In this document: in pieces, positions 6,109 to 13,396 of the stretch
Layout of the letters: every line of letters starts with the position of its first letter
Numbering within the stretch: the stretch's first letter is position 1
DNA from: JAWXUK01 sp044432725
GTDB taxonomy: Bacteria; Bacillota; Clostridia; Oscillospirales; Oscillospiraceae
Length of the DNA stretch: 23,226 bases
Reading direction: 5' to 3'
Assembly (NCBI GenBank): GCA_044432725.1
Contig: JAWXUL010000033.1
Span: forward strand, 1-23,226
The notes under the pieces: model-generated
The model's input: only the letters and a program-made list of their open reading frames with translations
Told to the model about the DNA's origin: nothing
The model's database searches: none
Position numbers and translations under genes: made by a program

Positions 6109-6837
6109 ATGTCGAAAATTGAAGTTACCATGAATTCTGTCTATGATTCAGGCAAAATTCGTGGTTATGCCACGGCAGTGGTAGACGATTCCATTCAAAT
6201 CCGTGGCATTAAACTGGTCAAGGACGGTCCAGAAGAATTTGATATTACCGTTTCTTTGCCAGATCGAGAAGGAAAAGCCATTTTCAGTTTGTATGACGAT
6301 GATTTTTCCTATCAGCTGAAAGCAGAAGTTCATTCTGCTTATTTTTCTGCCTTGGGTGTGGATATGTCTGTGGTGGAACCTGTCCAGCAGGCAAGAACCA
6401 ATTCCAAAAATATGGACGTTTTGATTACAAAGTTAAAAGATGACCCAGAAAGTACCCTGAAAGCTCTCGCCAATGTGAACATTGACGAGAGTTTTTCTAT
6501 CAATCGTGTGGAAGTTCGGACTATGGACGGTGTTCTGGATGTGCAGATGCCTCAGCGAAAAACAGTGGATGGATACAAAGAAATTTGCTCCCTCACCAAC
6601 CCAAACTACGAAAACCAGTTCAAACAAGCCGTGTTGGAGGGGTACTACCAGCGACTGGCTTTGGTGGAAGCCACAGTGGTTCAGGAAGAAAATGAGCCAG
6701 CACTCTTGGAAACTGGCACCCAAACACAGGGAGATAGTCAAAACCAAGAGGAAAATGGACTGGAATTGGACGAAGCAGAGCAAGAACAGGATGAACCTGA
6801 AGAAACGATGGGAATGGGAGGAATGGCAGATGTATAA
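6109..6837 (+). CDS. SpoVG-like DNA-binding protein, double-domain
   Basis: The 242-residue protein has two stretches resembling SpoVG. The N part (1-85) has GKIRGYATAVVDDSIQIRGIKLV, like the [23 protein letters not shown] strand pair. The middle (about 122-180) has VLDVQMPQRKTVDGYKEI, like the SpoVG core LFVAMPSKRTPDGEFRDI, followed by the helix FKQAVLEGYY. SpoVG is a small site-specific DNA-binding regulator in Gram-positive bacteria. The tail is very acidic (residues about 195-235) and ends in MGMGGMADV. ATG 6109 is preferred to in-frame 6085 because GGGAGG (6098-6103) lies at correct spacing and 6085 is inside the previous gene. Confidence 0.7.
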   Translation: MSKIEVTMNSVYDSGKIRGYATAVVDDSIQIRGIKLVKDGPEEFDITVSLPDREGKAIFSLYDDDFSYQLKAEVHSAYFSALGVDMSVVEPVQQARTNSKNMDVLITKLKDDPESTLKALANVNIDESFSINRVEVRTMDGVLDVQMPQRKTVDGYKEICSLTNPNYENQFKQAVLEGYYQRLALVEATVVQEENEPALLETGTQTQGDSQNQEENGLELDEAEQEQDEPEETMGMGGMADV

Positions 6838-7489
6838 GGAAAAAATGACCCTCAGTGCCGAGATTGAACCGATGCACTCGGCAGAGGAAGGCTGTATTGT
6901 GGCAGTGACCTTTGGAAATCTCTTGAAACTGAAGAAAATCAGAGTGGAACGTCATGGAAACAAGGGAGTTTCGCTGGAAATGCCTACGAAAGACGGAGAT
7001 GATGTGTTTTGTTTCTGTGATAATGGCATGGAAGCATCGGTTAAAAAAGCCGTGGCGGAAGTAGTAAATCAGCCTCTTTCTGGGAAAGTGAATCGCACCA
7101 AAGGACAAGGAATTTCCCTGAATCCAGAAAAAATTGTGGCGAATATCTGGCAAAAGAGGGAAAGTGACTGTTGTGATTCCCTTTTGGCTCGTGCAGATGC
7201 CGTGTTAGATGGAAAAATCATGCTTCTTGGTCTGGAAATCCATTGTCTTCGTGGCAATCTGTTTTTGCTCCACCCAAGCATGGAGAAAGAACTGGGAATT
7301 GAGCCTTTTGTGGAATTTTTCAGCAGTGATTATGCAGAACAAGTGGAAAAAGTGGTGCTAACTGCCTACAAAAGCAGTGGAATGTTTCTGGGACCCATTC
7401 AACGTGAATATGTCCCTTCCACAGATTCGGTAAAAAAAGCCTTGTTCCAGTGGGGTAGTATGGGCAAAAAGAGGGGGGCAATGGGATGA
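6830..7489 (+). CDS. Divergent SpoVG-like paralogue
   Basis: The 219-residue protein repeats the plan of its neighbour. The N part reads GCIVAVTFGNLLKLKKIRVER...GVSLEMPTKDGDDVF, and the second half has LLGLEIHCLRGNLFLLHPS...YAEQVEKVVLTAYKS, matching INRVEVRTMDGVLDVQMPQ...FKQAVLEGYY. The basic PxRKTxDG signature of SpoVG is largely lost, so DNA binding is doubtful. The long upstream open frame (from 6482) is a shadow of the previous gene; ATG 6830 uses GGGAGG at 6816-6821 and overlaps the previous stop, while ATG 6845 is an alternative. It overlaps the next gene by four bases (ATGA). Confidence 0.6.
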   Translation: MYKEKMTLSAEIEPMHSAEEGCIVAVTFGNLLKLKKIRVERHGNKGVSLEMPTKDGDDVFCFCDNGMEASVKKAVAEVVNQPLSGKVNRTKGQGISLNPEKIVANIWQKRESDCCDSLLARADAVLDGKIMLLGLEIHCLRGNLFLLHPSMEKELGIEPFVEFFSSDYAEQVEKVVLTAYKSSGMFLGPIQREYVPSTDSVKKALFQWGSMGKKRGAMG

Positions 7490-9060
7490 ATTTTACACTT
7501 ATTTCCCCTGAAACAAAGGCAGAAGCAGAGATTTCTCTTCCTTGTAGTGAGGAAGAAGTGTGCGAACTTTGTGCCAAACTCCAAGTGAAAAACACAGCAA
7601 GCACCGAGGTTGTGGTGGCGAAAATGGGAAAATATCCAGACTTGTTCTTGCTGTTGGGACGAAAAACCCATAAGTTAGAAGAACTGAACTTTCTGATGAA
7701 AGCACTGTCTACCTTGAAATCCGCTGAGAAAGAATTGTTTTTCATGGCAACTGGGGCGAATTCCAATGAGGATTTGCCCTATTTGATTAACCTTACCTAC
7801 AATCTGGACTGTTTTTCGGTGATTTCGGACTTTTCCTATCTTCACTTGATGGGACGTGCCTTACACCTTTCGCAATCAGAGGAAAGCGAAGATAACTTCG
7901 ACAACACTGCGTTCTTTCTCCAGTCCATTCAAGATGGAAAATTCAAAATCACAGAGAAAGGTGTGGTCTTTTATGATAAAACACAGTGGAAAGACCAGTA
8001 TGTGAATGGAAATTTCCCCTATCTCCCACAAAAGAACGCACCTCTTGCTCTGAAAATCGCAAAGGATAGTCGATGCGAATTTTTGAGTTTACCTACGAAA
8101 GAAACTGCGTTGTTCAAGGTTTTTGAACGTGTGGATGTGAAAGACTTGAAGGACTGCACCATGGAACTTGTGGGTTTGGAGAAGTATTCTGGGATGAAAT
8201 CCATTGCAAAAGGGGAGTTTACCTTTCCGAATTGCAATAAACTGGCTCAATCCCTCTCCAAATTGCGAGAAGATGAACGAGAACAGGTGGAACGCTTAGT
8301 AGAGTTTACCAAAGTGGAAACCGTGTCCCAGCTTTTGGTGTTGATTTCTTGCTTAGACCATTTTTCGGTGATGACTGACGTGAAAACAGCAGAAGAATAC
8401 GGTAAATACTTGGTGATTCGTCAGAATCGTTTGAAGTTTGACGAAAAACTCAGCAGCTATCTGGATTATGAAGGATATGGAAAGGAAATGGCTACGGAAG
8501 AACGAGGTGTTTTCACAAACTCTGGTTACCTCAAATACGAGGGGTACAACAAGGAAATGGAAGAAATACTGGGTAAAAACATCGGTTACAAAGCCAGAAA
8601 TTATCAGAACTCAGGGGAAATGAAGCTGTTTATGCCCATTACCCAGAAAACGGCTGAGGGACAAGACTTCCCACCAAGTAGGGATGCGATTCCCTTCTTG
8701 CTTCCTGAAATCCAAAAATTCCTGTCGGATTACCAAGAGAAAATGGGTGAACCTCGTGGCTTTATGGGGCAATATCCAAGCCGTGACACCATCCATGCCA
8801 AGGTGGAGAAATACAGTTTTGATGCTGAAATTCAAGAAAATACCCTTTTTGCTGTGGCGATTTTGGACTTAAATGACCAGTTGACCAAGGAAGAACTCCA
8901 AAGAATGAAACAGGTCATTGGAGGTCAGGCAGCAGGGAACTTGAATGAAATGCTGGGTCAACAGGGATTTGACGTTTCAGGAGAAAAATTGCATCTTTCT
9001 CTCTGGAATTCCTCCCATTGGTATCTGAAAACAGAGGAAGAATTGAAAGAAATGGGGTGA
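7486..9060 (+). CDS. ArdA-like protein fused to an accessory domain
   Basis: At 524 residues this is the largest ArdA-like protein here. Residues 1-375 follow the double ArdA-like plan: LPCSEEEVCELCAKLQVKN, LEELNFLMKALS, LINLTYNLDCFSVIS in the N half, and AEEYGKYLVIRQ...SYLDYEGYGKEM...FTNSGYLKYEGY in the C half. From about residue 378 (KLFMPITQK) to the end it carries a second domain with GQAAGNLNEMLGQQG and LSLWNSSHWYLKTEEEL. That domain is clearly related to the whole of the next gene. Start ATG 7486 overlaps the preceding TGA. The fusion links the two functions: anti-restriction, and an unknown role of the second domain. Confidence 0.72.
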   Translation: MNFTLISPETKAEAEISLPCSEEEVCELCAKLQVKNTASTEVVVAKMGKYPDLFLLLGRKTHKLEELNFLMKALSTLKSAEKELFFMATGANSNEDLPYLINLTYNLDCFSVISDFSYLHLMGRALHLSQSEESEDNFDNTAFFLQSIQDGKFKITEKGVVFYDKTQWKDQYVNGNFPYLPQKNAPLALKIAKDSRCEFLSLPTKETALFKVFERVDVKDLKDCTMELVGLEKYSGMKSIAKGEFTFPNCNKLAQSLSKLREDEREQVERLVEFTKVETVSQLLVLISCLDHFSVMTDVKTAEEYGKYLVIRQNRLKFDEKLSSYLDYEGYGKEMATEERGVFTNSGYLKYEGYNKEMEEILGKNIGYKARNYQNSGEMKLFMPITQKTAEGQDFPPSRDAIPFLLPEIQKFLSDYQEKMGEPRGFMGQYPSRDTIHAKVEKYSFDAEIQENTLFAVAILDLNDQLTKEELQRMKQVIGGQAAGNLNEMLGQQGFDVSGEKLHLSLWNSSHWYLKTEEELKEMG

Positions 9061-9065
9061 AAAAC

Positions 9066-9620
9066 ATGAAAGAATTGCAAGAATTGAAGCTGTATATGCC
9101 ACTTACCGTGCGAACTTCTTATGTGGAAAATGAATATGGAGAATATGACGTGGAACCTGATTTGTTTGAAACTTCTCCTTACGTTCTGGATGGACACGAA
9201 AATAAACTTCGTGAAGAACTGAGCAAGTATGCAAACCCAGCAGATCTAGGTGAGGATTTCGGCAAACGTGGTTTGATGGCATTTTATATGGACCAAGACA
9301 CTGTTGGGGAGAAAGTTCTGGATTTGAACTTTGCCTTTGAGAAGATTGATGGTGAGCATTACGGTGTGGCAATCTGTCATTTTGAGGAAGATTTGAACCC
9401 CTCTGAACTGGAAACCTTAAAAGAATTCGTCACAGGACAGGCGGCAGACGGCTTGGGTGAAGGCTTTGAACAGCGAGAATTTAAGGTGGATGACATTGAA
9501 GTGTCCGTTTCCTTTTGGAATTCTGAGGATTGGTACTTGAAAACCTCGGAAGAAATGGGATTTGAACCACCTGAACAATGTCAAGACTTCGGTGGCATGG
9601 GCGGCATGAATGGTCAATAA
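9066..9620 (+). CDS. Stand-alone homologue of the ArdA-fusion C-terminal domain
   Basis: The 184-residue acidic protein begins LKLYMPLTVRTSY and later has VTGQAADGLGEGFEQREF and VSFWNSEDWYLKTSEE. These align with KLFMPITQK, IGGQAAGNLNEMLGQQGF and LSLWNSSHWYLKTEEE in the preceding protein. The family recurs in Firmicutes conjugative elements next to ArdA genes, but I know of no function. ATG 9066 is chosen over upstream in-frame starts inside the previous gene; GGGGTG lies just ahead. It ends in GGMGGMNGQ although the next gene starts 55 bases further on, so this tail is not explained by an overlapping ribosome site. Confidence 0.65.
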   Translation: MKELQELKLYMPLTVRTSYVENEYGEYDVEPDLFETSPYVLDGHENKLREELSKYANPADLGEDFGKRGLMAFYMDQDTVGEKVLDLNFAFEKIDGEHYGVAICHFEEDLNPSELETLKEFVTGQAADGLGEGFEQREFKVDDIEVSVSFWNSEDWYLKTSEEMGFEPPEQCQDFGGMGGMNGQ

Positions 9621-9630
9621 AAGCCATCTC

Positions 9631-9650
9631 AGGGAGAAAATCTCCCTTAT
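9631..9650 (+). terminator. Weak terminator hairpin
   Basis: AGGGAGA (9631-9637) pairs perfectly with TCTCCCT (9641-9647) around an AAA loop, followed by TATTTTAT. It is short but well placed between two genes; partial read-through is likely. Confidence 0.5.
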
Positions 9651-9675
9651 TTTATGAAAGAAAGGTTGTGAAAAA

Positions 9676-10323
9676 ATGACGAAAAGTAAAACACCGCAAA
9701 AAACAAAAAAGGTAGAGGACAAGGAAGAAGAATACAAAAAATGTGTCCATTGCGACGCTTATGACCAGTGCAATGGTGGACCTTGTCAGTATATTTTGGA
9801 TTTCATCAAGTTTGGCAAAGAAAATTATGCCAACTTGCTCCAAGATTGCTTCAAAGAAGAACAAAGTGCGATTTTGAAAAGGAGAATTGCTACTACTGGT
9901 AAATCTTTTAATGGGCAGTGGTTTGCTCATAAAATGCACCAAGAACGGTTTGAATGTGCCTTGTATTCCTCTAACTTGACTCTGGTACAAGGAAAACACA
10001 GTCAGATTGCGACTTTATTCCTCCTGACTGCAGATAATCCTTTGTGGCAACTTGTGCAAAAAAGTGCCAAATACCCCAGCTTCATCACAGATCACAAAGA
10101 TATTGAGGGGGTAACCACAGACCAATATGCACTTGTACAAGTGGCAAATGCTGTTGCAAAGGGAGAAAAATATCCTGATTTACTGGATTTGAGCAACAAA
10201 ACCTTGGTTTCTCCTGATGTGTTTGTGCTGATTCTCCGTGGCATCCTCCTTGGAAAATATGGTGGGGAACTTTTAACTTTGAATTGGGAGAAACGTAAAG
10301 ATGTAGCAGGGGTGGTGGTGTAG
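9676..10323 (+). CDS. Hypothetical protein with N-terminal Cys motif
   Basis: The 215-residue protein has a lysine-rich start, then four cysteines C23-x2-C26-x5-C32-x4-C37 that could bind a metal. A helical domain follows (about 75-205) with ATLFLLTADNPLWQLVQKS, IEGVTTDQYALVQVANAV and LVSPDVFVLILRGILLGKYGG. That second part resembles a family I recall as DUF6075 (small uncharacterised proteins of Firmicutes mobile elements), but I am not certain of the number. The start is supported by GAAAGG upstream. It ends immediately before the methylase frame. No function is assigned. Confidence 0.6.
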   Translation: MTKSKTPQKTKKVEDKEEEYKKCVHCDAYDQCNGGPCQYILDFIKFGKENYANLLQDCFKEEQSAILKRRIATTGKSFNGQWFAHKMHQERFECALYSSNLTLVQGKHSQIATLFLLTADNPLWQLVQKSAKYPSFITDHKDIEGVTTDQYALVQVANAVAKGEKYPDLLDLSNKTLVSPDVFVLILRGILLGKYGGELLTLNWEKRKDVAGVVV

Positions 10324-10324
10324 T

Positions 10325-11191
10325 ATTAACAGCATTATCTCATGGATTGGTGGAAAAAAAGCGATGAGAGAGCTGATTGTGTCCTTTTTTCCACCAGAGT
10401 ATGAGCGATATATCGAAGTTTTCGGTGGTGGTGGCTGGGTGATGTTTCATAAGAATCCTGAAAACCACAAAGAAGTGTACAACGACTACAACGAACTTTT
10501 GGTGAATTTGTTCCGATTTGTCCGAGATAATCCAGAGGAATTGAAAGAACAACTGAAATATTCCTTGAATTCACGGTCTGATTTCATCCGAATTCGTAAT
10601 TTGATGAAGAATCATCAGGATTTGCCAGACAACAAACGTGCCGCCTATTTCTACGAATTGATTCGCTATAGCTATGCTTCAGGATTGACAAGTTACGGTG
10701 GACAACCCCACGATATGCACAGCAACTTTGATCTGATTGATCAGGCAAACGGTAGACTGCGTAAAGTTGTCATTGAAAACAAGGATTTCCAGAATTTAAT
10801 CGAAGTTTATGACCGTCCTGACTCTTTTTTCTACCTAGACCCACCCTATTTCTCCACAGAAAGTTACTACAAAAATGTGGGGGAAGGTGGATTCAAGAAA
10901 GAGGATCACACCAGACTTCGTGATACTTTGCTCAAAATTGATGGGAAATTCTTGTTATCTTACAATGATTGCGAGTACATTCGAGAACTTTACACAGCAC
11001 CTAACATTGTGATGGAAAGCCACGAAAGACTCAACAACATCAAGCAAAGATACGATGCAAATAGCCAATTTCCTGAACTGATTGTGGCAAATTACGATAT
11101 CCACCAGCGAAAAAAGAACGAACCAGAGCAGTTGAACCTGTTTCAACTTGCTGAAAACAAGAAAGTGAGTGACAATAATGAAAGTGATTGA
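10325..11191 (+). CDS. Orphan D12-class N6-adenine DNA methylase, ATT start
   Basis: The enzyme transfers a methyl group from S-adenosylmethionine to adenine N6 in DNA. Motif IV is DPPY at residues 172-175 (ATT numbering). The S-adenosylmethionine region YIEVFGGGGWVMF and the N-terminal SWIGGKKAMRELIVSFF are both typical of Dam-like D12 enzymes. The first in-frame ATG (10364) would remove SWIGGKK, which is needed for cofactor binding. No ATG, GTG or TTG exists in frame between the upstream TAG (10304-10306) and SWIGGKK. Homologues begin M-N-S-F-I-S-W-I-G-G-K, so ATT 10325 (ATT AAC AGC) sits exactly at the expected start; AGGGG (10308-10312) lies upstream. It has no partner endonuclease here, so self-protection against host restriction or gene regulation is likely. 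Confidence 0.85.
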   Translation: MNSIISWIGGKKAMRELIVSFFPPEYERYIEVFGGGGWVMFHKNPENHKEVYNDYNELLVNLFRFVRDNPEELKEQLKYSLNSRSDFIRIRNLMKNHQDLPDNKRAAYFYELIRYSYASGLTSYGGQPHDMHSNFDLIDQANGRLRKVVIENKDFQNLIEVYDRPDSFFYLDPPYFSTESYYKNVGEGGFKKEDHTRLRDTLLKIDGKFLLSYNDCEYIRELYTAPNIVMESHERLNNIKQRYDANSQFPELIVANYDIHQRKKNEPEQLNLFQLAENKKVSDNNESD

Positions 11192-11816
11192 ATTTGATAA
11201 TTTTTACTGCGTTTTGAAAGAACAACCAGCCATGGGAGTGCCTGTTCCAGCCAAAGAACTCCCCAGCAAGGAACTCCCAAAACAGCCTGACTTGGCAACT
11301 TGCCTGTGTTCTAAGTGTCAAGAGAAGGCGAATAAGCAAACAAGCCAAAATCCTTTGCATTCCTTGCAACAAGATGCAGAAAAGTTTGCTTTGCCTGATT
11401 CTTTCCTGAAATCTGCCTCCATTCACGGTGATATGGAACTGGAAATCATGAAAAATGCCATCATTCTTACCAATCAGACCATGACTGTGGTGGAATTGAT
11501 CAATGTGATTGAAAGTTTGGAAGAAAAACTCCACGGCTACTACCAGTGTCTGGTGGAAAATTTCATCGAAGATGTGGGCGAAGCAGGTTGTGACTGTGAA
11601 TTTTGCGAACTTTGCATGGATACCAACGGTTCTTTCCCTGATTTTATGAAAGTGATGGCGGAAAGTCGTGAATCAGCAGAGGAAACGGCTCTGGATTTGG
11701 GCAGTTTGTCGGAAAAAATGGTGCAACAACTCCATGATATGGGAATGTGCCTCAGTGAAATCAACTACGCCATTATGGAAGATGAACTCATCTACCATGG
11801 CGTTCCCAAAAGCTAA
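11178..11816 (+). CDS. Cys-rich hypothetical protein
   Basis: The 212-residue protein has a proline-rich segment containing a KELP-x2-KELP repeat (about 26-35) and a CxCxxC cluster (residues 42-47). A helical middle starts TMTVVELINVIESLEEKLHG, and a second cluster CDCEFCELC occupies residues 138-146. The tail LHDMGMCLSEINYAIMEDELIYHG is like the ends of uncharacterised conjugative-element proteins that carry similar Cys clusters. Metal binding is plausible. ATG 11178 is preferred to in-frame GTG 11169. It overlaps the methylase 3' end by 14 bases, suggesting coupled translation. Function unknown. Confidence 0.6.
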   Translation: MKVIEFDNFYCVLKEQPAMGVPVPAKELPSKELPKQPDLATCLCSKCQEKANKQTSQNPLHSLQQDAEKFALPDSFLKSASIHGDMELEIMKNAIILTNQTMTVVELINVIESLEEKLHGYYQCLVENFIEDVGEAGCDCEFCELCMDTNGSFPDFMKVMAESRESAEETALDLGSLSEKMVQQLHDMGMCLSEINYAIMEDELIYHGVPKS

Positions 11817-11852
11817 ATAATGCAAAAATTCGCAATGAAAGGGGGTGATGCC

Positions 11853-11951
11853 GTGATTTTAACGAAGAAAGGGGGTGGTTACTATGCAAAACGCAAGAAT
11901 CGTACACAACTTAGTGGTGTACAGTGGGAATCACGTTGGTTTTATTACTGA
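11853..11951 (+). CDS. Possible small basic protein overlapping the next gene
   Basis: GTG 11853 follows GGGGGTG (11841-11847) at good spacing and opens a 32-residue frame rich in Lys/Arg and aromatic residues (ILTKKGGGYYAKRKNRTQ start). It runs 68 bases into the next gene in another frame. The ribosome site is strong, but the second similar site at 11871 serves the next gene, so this may be a by-product of a local duplication. Low confidence. Confidence 0.22.
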   Translation: MILTKKGGGYYAKRKNRTQLSGVQWESRWFYY

Positions 11952-12411
11952 CGGACGTGCCACAGTGGACGAGATGTTTCAAAGTCAAGAAATGGAGCAG
12001 TGGCTCCAAGGAAAAGGCTTAAAAGTCCTTTGGAAACCAGATGTCTTCACAAGATTGCTGGAATCTGCTGATAGTTTTGGCAGTGAGAGCAAAAAAGGTA
12101 TCAAAACAGTCCGTGTTTGGCGATTAAACAAACAATTCCCACAGGAAGGTCGTTTCTCCTTCCTCGCAGACTTCCGAAAAAACTATGGTGAACCCAACGA
12201 AAAGCAATACCAAAGTATTTTTCAGGACGAGATGGGTACTGAAAACTTGGAAATCATCTACGACCATTTAAGTCGAGAAAACGAGGATTTATCAAGCAGT
12301 TTCGCTTATCCTTTGTCCGTTTCTGACGTAATTGAACTCTTCGACTCCGAAGAAAGTCTGTTCTTTTACGTTGATCGCTATGATTTTGTGCAAATCGACT
12401 TCAAAATCTAA
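11884..12411 (+). CDS. YodL-domain protein
   Basis: The 175-residue protein has a C-terminal part (about 80-175) that follows the YodL-like domain pattern of Firmicutes mobile elements. TVRVWRLNKQFPQEGRFSF leads into a helix, then the characteristic YPLSVSDVIEL and FFYVDRYDFVQIDF, equivalent to the S-L-S-V-S-D-I-V and Y-F-V-D-S-x-G-F of other members. Function is unknown. ATG 11884 with GGGGG (11871-11875) is chosen over GTG 11875. It is the last gene before the pilus cluster. Confidence 0.65.
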   Translation: MQNARIVHNLVVYSGNHVGFITDGRATVDEMFQSQEMEQWLQGKGLKVLWKPDVFTRLLESADSFGSESKKGIKTVRVWRLNKQFPQEGRFSFLADFRKNYGEPNEKQYQSIFQDEMGTENLEIIYDHLSRENEDLSSSFAYPLSVSDVIELFDSEESLFFYVDRYDFVQIDFKI

Positions 12412-12470
12412 ACTCCAAGCAGAAAACAACAAAACAACAATTATTTATTTTTGAAAGAGGTATCTTAACT

Positions 12471-12713
12471 ATGAAAATGTTTAACAACTATAACAAATCC
12501 TTCGATATGAACCCTATGAAAAACTTGCAAAAACGTGCTGAAAAAGCCATCGCCAACGAAAAAGGTGACCAAAACCTTGGCAGCGCCATTCAAATCCTCA
12601 TCGCAGTTGTGATCGGCGCTCTGCTCCTTGCTGGGCTGTACACCTTGTTTGATGAAGTTGTGCTTCCCACCGTCACCGACCGCGTTCAAGGAATGTTTGA
12701 TTACAGTGGCTAA
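12471..12713 (+). CDS. Flp/type IVb-like major prepilin (DUF6133-like)
   Basis: The 80-residue protein has a basic leader, then NEKG32 followed by DQNLGSAIQ and a single hydrophobic helix ILIAVVIGALLLAGLYTLF, ending after a short amphipathic tail. Cutting after G32 would leave 48 residues, the usual size of a mature Flp pilin. It resembles the DUF6133 family of conjugative elements. The next gene is the prepilin peptidase, and TadA/B/C follow, so it is the likely main pilin. The usual Flp Glu at +5 is absent. AGAGG (12460-12464) supports ATG 12471. Confidence 0.72.
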   Translation: MKMFNNYNKSFDMNPMKNLQKRAEKAIANEKGDQNLGSAIQILIAVVIGALLLAGLYTLFDEVVLPTVTDRVQGMFDYSG

Positions 12714-13095
12714 TTGGTGCTTTTTGTACTTGCTTTTCGCAGCAAGCTACTGGGATTTGAAAAATCGGCTGATCCCCAATGCCTTTCCCTTGTGCATTGG
12801 GGCAATCAGCCTCTTCAATTTCCACTTTTCAGGCATCATTCTCGCCCTTCCCTTTCTGATTTCTGGGATGATTGACCCAGAAAAGGTGGGTGGTGGCGAT
12901 ATTAAACTGGTGGCAAGTATCGGTGTATTTTTAGGGTATTGGCAAGGTTTAACTGCTGTTGTCTTAGCTTTACTTTCGGTACTATTTGTCACTTTAACCT
13001 GTGTTACTTTTGGAAAACGAGGGAAACTTGCTGAAATGTCCGCACCACTGGCTCCGTATTTAACCTTTGGTGTGGCTATTTCTTATTTATTTTGA
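12706..13095 (+). CDS. tadV: Prepilin peptidase, TadV/CpaA type (A24)
   Basis: This 129-residue membrane aspartyl protease removes the leader from Flp-like prepilins. The two catalytic aspartates are visible: D17 in YWDLKNRLIPN and D65 in GGGDIKL. About four hydrophobic segments follow the small TadV plan without the N-methylase domain of PilD. Longer upstream starts (12628) fall inside the pilin gene; GTG 12706, overlapping its stop, places D17 where the family expects it. It should process the proteins at 12471, 19192 and 19599. Confidence 0.85.
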   Translation: MANWCFLYLLFAASYWDLKNRLIPNAFPLCIGAISLFNFHFSGIILALPFLISGMIDPEKVGGGDIKLVASIGVFLGYWQGLTAVVLALLSVLFVTLTCVTFGKRGKLAEMSAPLAPYLTFGVAISYLF

Positions 13096-13114
13096 ATTTA
13101 TGGAGGAATATAAT

Positions 13115-13237
13115 ATGAAACTGAAAATGATTATGGGCGGACTTTGTGTCCTTGCAACTTGTGTTGCTGGAGGTATTTTTGTGGTAAAAAACAAGGAGGA
13201 AATCAAATTCCACCTGTCCAATGCAGAAACTGTGTGA
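13115..13237 (+). CDS. Small single-pass membrane protein
   Basis: A good ribosome site, GGAGGA (13102-13107), precedes ATG 13115 and a 40-residue frame. It has a short basic start (MKLKM), one hydrophobic helix with two cysteines (GGLCVLATCVAGGIFVV) and a charged tail KNKEEIKF. It lies between the peptidase and the next small gene, all tightly spaced. There is no clear lipobox. Family unknown, but very likely translated as part of the pilus operon. Confidence 0.55.
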   Translation: MKLKMIMGGLCVLATCVAGGIFVVKNKEEIKFHLSNAETV

Positions 13238-13248
13238 GGTGAAACACC

Positions 13249-13326
13249 ATGAAAAAACCAACTTTTTTTGACCAATTGTGGTCTTTGTCCCTGATTTCTC
13301 GTGAAGAAAGTCTGTACAAGAACTAA
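13249..13326 (+). CDS. Tiny 25-residue protein
   Basis: GAGGTGA (13236-13242) is followed by ATG 13249 and a 25-residue frame beginning KKPTFFDQLWSLSLIS and ending in a charged tail. It is 11 bases after the previous gene and just before a hairpin. The ribosome site and spacing argue that it is translated; its role is unknown. Confidence 0.42.
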   Translation: MKKPTFFDQLWSLSLISREESLYKN

Positions 13327-13341
13327 GGAAAATACCAAAAT

Positions 13342-13384
13342 CCCCTCTTTTTTAAGATCCGTCTGAGAAAAGAGGGGTCATTTT
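13342..13384 (+). terminator. Hairpin between pilin genes and the rest of the Tad operon
   Basis: CCCCTCTTTT (13342-13351) pairs perfectly with AAAAGAGGGG (13368-13377), followed by TCATTTTA. It could terminate part of the transcripts, giving more pilin than assembly-protein mRNA, a common arrangement in pilus operons. Confidence 0.65.
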
Positions 13385-13396
13385 ATGGAGGTAAGT

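Noticed and set aside
6482..6829. Upstream extension of the second SpoVG-like gene to 6482
   Set aside because: It runs through the previous gene in another frame and gives Trp/Lys-rich nonsense; the recognisable protein begins near 6830.
12628..12705. Upstream extension of the prepilin peptidase
   Set aside because: It overlaps the pilin gene, adds a Cys/Pro-rich stretch foreign to the family, and has no ribosome site.
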